Of a stretch of DNA of 64,000 nt, positions 61,596 to 64,000 are shown one piece after another; position 1 is the first letter of the stretch; every line of letters starts with the position of its first letter. Made by a program: the position numbers and the translations under genes. A model generated the notes under the pieces. It saw nothing but the letters and a program-made list of their open reading frames with translations. It was not told the origin of the DNA and did no database searches. The stretch lies in assembly GCA_009746045.1 (NCBI GenBank), contig RPFO01000022.1, positions 5,154,504 to 5,218,503 on the forward strand, read 5' to 3'. The DNA is from Mesostigma viride. Its lineage: Eukaryota > Streptophyta > Mesostigmatophyceae > Mesostigmatales > Mesostigmataceae.

Positions 61596-61815
61596 ATCCC
61601 TTCCAGGCCTGCATGGTGGGCCGGCAGCGCTGTTGCTGCGTGTAGTTTTGTGATGTATACATAGTTAGTTGTACCTTGTGCCGCTGGCGTGATCCTTGGA
61701 TGTCTGTGTCAGATTACTATTAATTTCTTCAGGGTTATTCTCCCAGTTATCGGGTTTTTCCTTATGTTGCATGCCTATCTCACCTCCGTAATCTATCATT
61801 CTCAATGAATATATA

Positions 61816-62553
61816 TATTATAAAAATATAATTACTTACAGCAGAGTGAAATCACTCAAACCAAAGCAAACGCCCAGCTATAAACCTATATACAGAGCCA
61901 TGTCAAAGCTCTATACTACCGATAAGACCAATGGAAACTCCTAACAGGAGGAACCTAATAGCCCTGCTGCACCGCAAAATCAGCCCGCGTACGGCGGAGC
62001 ATGATGTCAGCCATGGCCCGAGTAAGCGCCACCGACAAGCGCTGACGCCAATATGACGTCCAGGTCCGCGCCGACCATGGGGCCCGCTGGCCCTCCAGGT
62101 CCAGCCGGTCCTCCCGGAGCCGGCAACACTCCTTGAAGAAGGCGGAGGTCAGGGGCCCCATGGCCCCAAACTCCTCCAGGACAAAGGGCACCACACGATG
62201 GTGCCCGATGTCGCCGTAGGCCAGGAGCTTGGCCCGCTCCGCCCGGTCCGCCGTGTAACCTGCCGTGAGGGAGGCCCCAGCCACGTGGCTAACAGCCAAG
62301 GGCCGCGCCACCGAAACGTCAATAAGCAGATGCCGGCCAGGCGGCCACCCCCCTCAAAGTCCAGCACCACGATGTCAGGCCGGTGGTTGGGGGAATAGAA
62401 GGCAGCGCTATCCGCATCCTCGGACCGGATGTTCGCGCGGGGGAAAACCGACCGAACCATGGCGAGCACCACCGTCAGGAGGACAGTGTGCAAATACAAA
62501 TACCAATTCTGATTCTGTTGCCCCCCCATGCAGGCAAGGTAGTAGTGAGTCAC
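61816..62553 (-). mobile_element. R2-like non-LTR retrotransposon, copy 3 (second subfamily), 5'-truncated
   Basis: It meets copy 2 tail-to-tail in the TATATATATTATA run at about 61808-61822 and meets copy 4 head-to-head at CACATATATATG. It contains only the C-terminal 200 codons and a 3' untranslated region of about 130 bases unrelated to that of copies 1 and 2. Confidence 0.85.
61955..62553 (-). pseudogene. C-terminal (endonuclease) fragment of the R2-like protein, second subfamily
   Basis: Reading minus, YYLACMGGQQNQNWYLYLH, SPNHRPDIVVLDFEGGG and, after a shift near 62345, ARPLAVSHVAGAS and VVPFVLEEFGAMGP follow the endonuclease domain of copy 2 at roughly 70% identity. Ends ADFAVQQGY. 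Truncation removes RT, and the shift falls between the two endonuclease acidic residues. Confidence 0.87.
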
Positions 62554-62559
62554 ATATAT

Positions 62560-64000
62560 ATGTCGCTGGCCCCCGCCAATGCGGCTACCCTGGCGGCCTT
62601 GGAGGCTCTTCACCCTGCGGAGCCCGGATTCCAGCTGCCCGTGCCGGACCCCCTGCCGGCCCCCCTCCGGCTGGACCGCGACTGCTTCCTGGAGGTGATG
62701 CGTGCGGTCCCGCGGGCTTCCTCTACCGGGCCGTCGGGCTGGCGCTACGAGCACTTGGAGGTCCTGGTGGGGCATGGGGGCGAGGACATTCTCTTTGACA
62801 CCCTCATTGACCTGGCGGCTGGTCGCGTTCCTCCCGCTGCGCGCGAGTGGTTAGCGGGCGCTCGCCTCCTCGCTCTGCTCAAGGGTGTCTTGCCCCCCCC
62901 CGAGGGCAAGGTGCGCCCGATCGCCTGCGGTGAGGTGCTCCGCAAGCTCGTGGGCAAAGTGATCTGCCGCCAAAAGGCGCCCGAGCTCCGTGCCTTTTTC
63001 TGCCCGCCCCTCGCAGCGGGTGAGACCTCGGTGGCGGCCCAGCTGGGGGTGACGACTCCAGGCGGGGCGGATATCCTCATCCATTCGGTGCAGGCCTACC
63101 TCGAGGCCCACCCCACCCACGCGGTCGTCAAGGTCGACTGCCACAACGCGTTCAACAGTCTGTCCCGCGCCAGCATGTTTGCGGCCGTCATGGAGTCCTT
63201 CGAGGACTTGTACGCTTGGACAGCCGTGTGCTACGGCCAGCCCGGCCAACTGGTTCACATCATGGAGGACGGCACTCGCGGCGGCCTGCTGTCGCGGTCG
63301 GGCACCCAGCAAGGGGACCCCCTGGGACCCCTGTACTTTGCCGCCCCCCTCCAGGGTTGCCTCCAAGCGGTCCATGCTGCCCACCCGGCGGTCGCTATTC
63401 AGGCCTACTTGGATGATATCTACCTTCTGGGCCCTGTGCCGGACACCACCGCGGCTCTGCTGGCACTGCAGACCGCGGTGGCCGACATCAACCTCCAGTT
63501 GACCCTGGCCAAGTGCGCGGTGTACTCGCCCCAAGGTGATTGCTCCGGCTTTCCGCCCCAGCTCTTGGGCCGGGACGAGCGCCTCCATGGGTTGGATGTC
63601 CTCGGCGTTCCGGTTGGCGACCCCGCGTTTGTCATCGATGCTCTGCGGGCCGCCCTCGAGGCACGCACTGAGGTACTGCCCTTGATTGCGCGCCTTCATG
63701 ATTCGCAGACCAAGGGTCTGCTTCTGTGGTTTTGCGCTCACCCTCGCGTCGTTCACTGGCTCCGGGGCGCTCTTCCGGCTCAGGTCCGGCTGGCCGCCGA
63801 GGGCCACGACGAACGCATCCAGTCGGCCTTGGCGCAGCTGGTCCCGGGCCCCGACCTCCCGCCACATGCTATTCGCATTGCCTCCCTGCCTGCACGGATG
63901 GGTGGCTGCGGTCTGACTCGTGCCGCCCGGCTGGCCCCAGCAGCATTTTTGGGCTCCGTCGCTCAGTCGTGGGCGGAAAGCTGCCGGCTCCTGCCCCTTT
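62560..64000 (+). CDS. Reverse transcriptase of the second R2-like subfamily, copy 4, open to the window edge
   Basis: From the ATG at 62560 (directly after CACATATAT) the frame stays open for 480 codons and leaves the window. It includes TGPSGWRYEHLEVLVGHGG at about 65, VRPIACGEVLRKLVGKVICR at about 124, motif A VDCHNAFNSL at about 192, motif B GTQQGDPLGPLYF at about 247, motif C AYLDDIYLLG at about 282 and LLLWFCAHPRVVHWLRGA. The protein is about 65-70% identical to copies 1 and 2. No break is seen in the visible part, so it could be an active element if the zinc knuckle and endonuclease to the right are intact. The true N-terminus may lie further upstream in the family; here the first codon coincides with the TA junction. 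Confidence 0.9.
   Translation, partial: MSLAPANAATLAALEALHPAEPGFQLPVPDPLPAPLRLDRDCFLEVMRAVPRASSTGPSGWRYEHLEVLVGHGGEDILFDTLIDLAAGRVPPAAREWLAGARLLALLKGVLPPPEGKVRPIACGEVLRKLVGKVICRQKAPELRAFFCPPLAAGETSVAAQLGVTTPGGADILIHSVQAYLEAHPTHAVVKVDCHNAFNSLSRASMFAAVMESFEDLYAWTAVCYGQPGQLVHIMEDGTRGGLLSRSGTQQGDPLGPLYFAAPLQGCLQAVHAAHPAVAIQAYLDDIYLLGPVPDTTAALLALQTAVADINLQLTLAKCAVYSPQGDCSGFPPQLLGRDERLHGLDVLGVPVGDPAFVIDALRAALEARTEVLPLIARLHDSQTKGLLLWFCAHPRVVHWLRGALPAQVRLAAEGHDERIQSALAQLVPGPDLPPHAIRIASLPARMGGCGLTRAARLAPAAFLGSVAQSWAESCRLLPL

Larger units (their letters stand above)
57848..61815 (+). mobile_element. R2-like non-LTR retrotransposon, copy 2, 5'-truncated and interrupted by a hAT-like insertion
   Basis: The copy starts within the coding region (PAFAVPAPATP) right after CACATATATATA and ends with CAATGAATATATATAT. 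The hAT-like element at 58052-59348 splits it; on either side the sequence matches copy 1 without loss, apart from the 8-bp duplication. The 3' untranslated region is about 215 bases. Confidence 0.9.

Overview
This window is nuclear DNA of a eukaryote. It has spliceosomal GT-AG introns, nuclear-type tRNA genes with T-run (pol III) terminators, a primase large-subunit gene, several classes of eukaryotic transposable element, and an interstitial tract of the plant-type telomere repeat TTTAGGG. GC-rich coding next to huge simple repeats, together with that telomere unit, suggests a green alga or another protist with plant-type telomeres. I cannot name the species. The only complete, undamaged, recognisable host protein gene is PRIM2 (13872-15416).

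Layout. 1-5.2 kb: a decayed Ty3/gypsy-type LTR retrotransposon on the minus strand (gag, protease-RT-RNase H), with a small upstream protein carrying an RNase H1-type hybrid-binding (viroplasmin-like) domain. 5.2-12.5 kb: mostly anonymous DNA with one older Ty3 fragment, a 5'-truncated LINE with a 19-bp target duplication, and a second LINE-tail fragment. 12.9-13.3 kb: three identical tRNA genes. 13.9-15.4 kb: PRIM2. 16.4-19.1 kb: a LINE-derived element that encodes only an ORF1-type protein, and a tRNA-SINE-like repeat. 19.9-23.1 kb: a decayed, intron-containing gene for a putative HUH (Rep-type) endonuclease, split by a 935-bp palindromic mobile element. 23.7-25.7 kb: three LINE fragments. 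26.6-28.3 kb: a 1.7-kb GGGA tract. 30.7-34.7 kb: an Arg/Asp-rich open frame followed by a 69-bp minisatellite. 35.7-44.8 kb: scattered exons of an unrecognised plus-strand gene whose introns hold at least five minisatellites. 45.2 kb: telomere repeats. 47.3-49.3 kb: a decayed LINE RT. 50.1-54.8 kb: a second ORF1-only LINE between two more palindromic composite elements. 54.95-64 kb: four copies of an R2-like (restriction-like-endonuclease) non-LTR retrotransposon, alternately head-to-head and tail-to-tail, every junction lying in a short (TA)n run; one copy carries a 1.3-kb hAT-like insertion.

The most unusual signal is a set of three composite palindromic elements (21612-22546, 50108-50538, 53159-54835). 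Each starts AGTTA, ends AACT, and is flanked by a different 5-bp target duplication (CACCC, GTGGC, ACTAA). Each is built as hairpin, internal unit, hairpin. The internal unit runs from AAAAC to GTCTT and ends in what reads, on the other strand, like the 3' half of a tRNA from the anticodon loop to the acceptor. The hairpin sequences differ between loci, but two of the families keep the same nested fold and the same loop sequence. I know of no described family with this structure, but I could not search.
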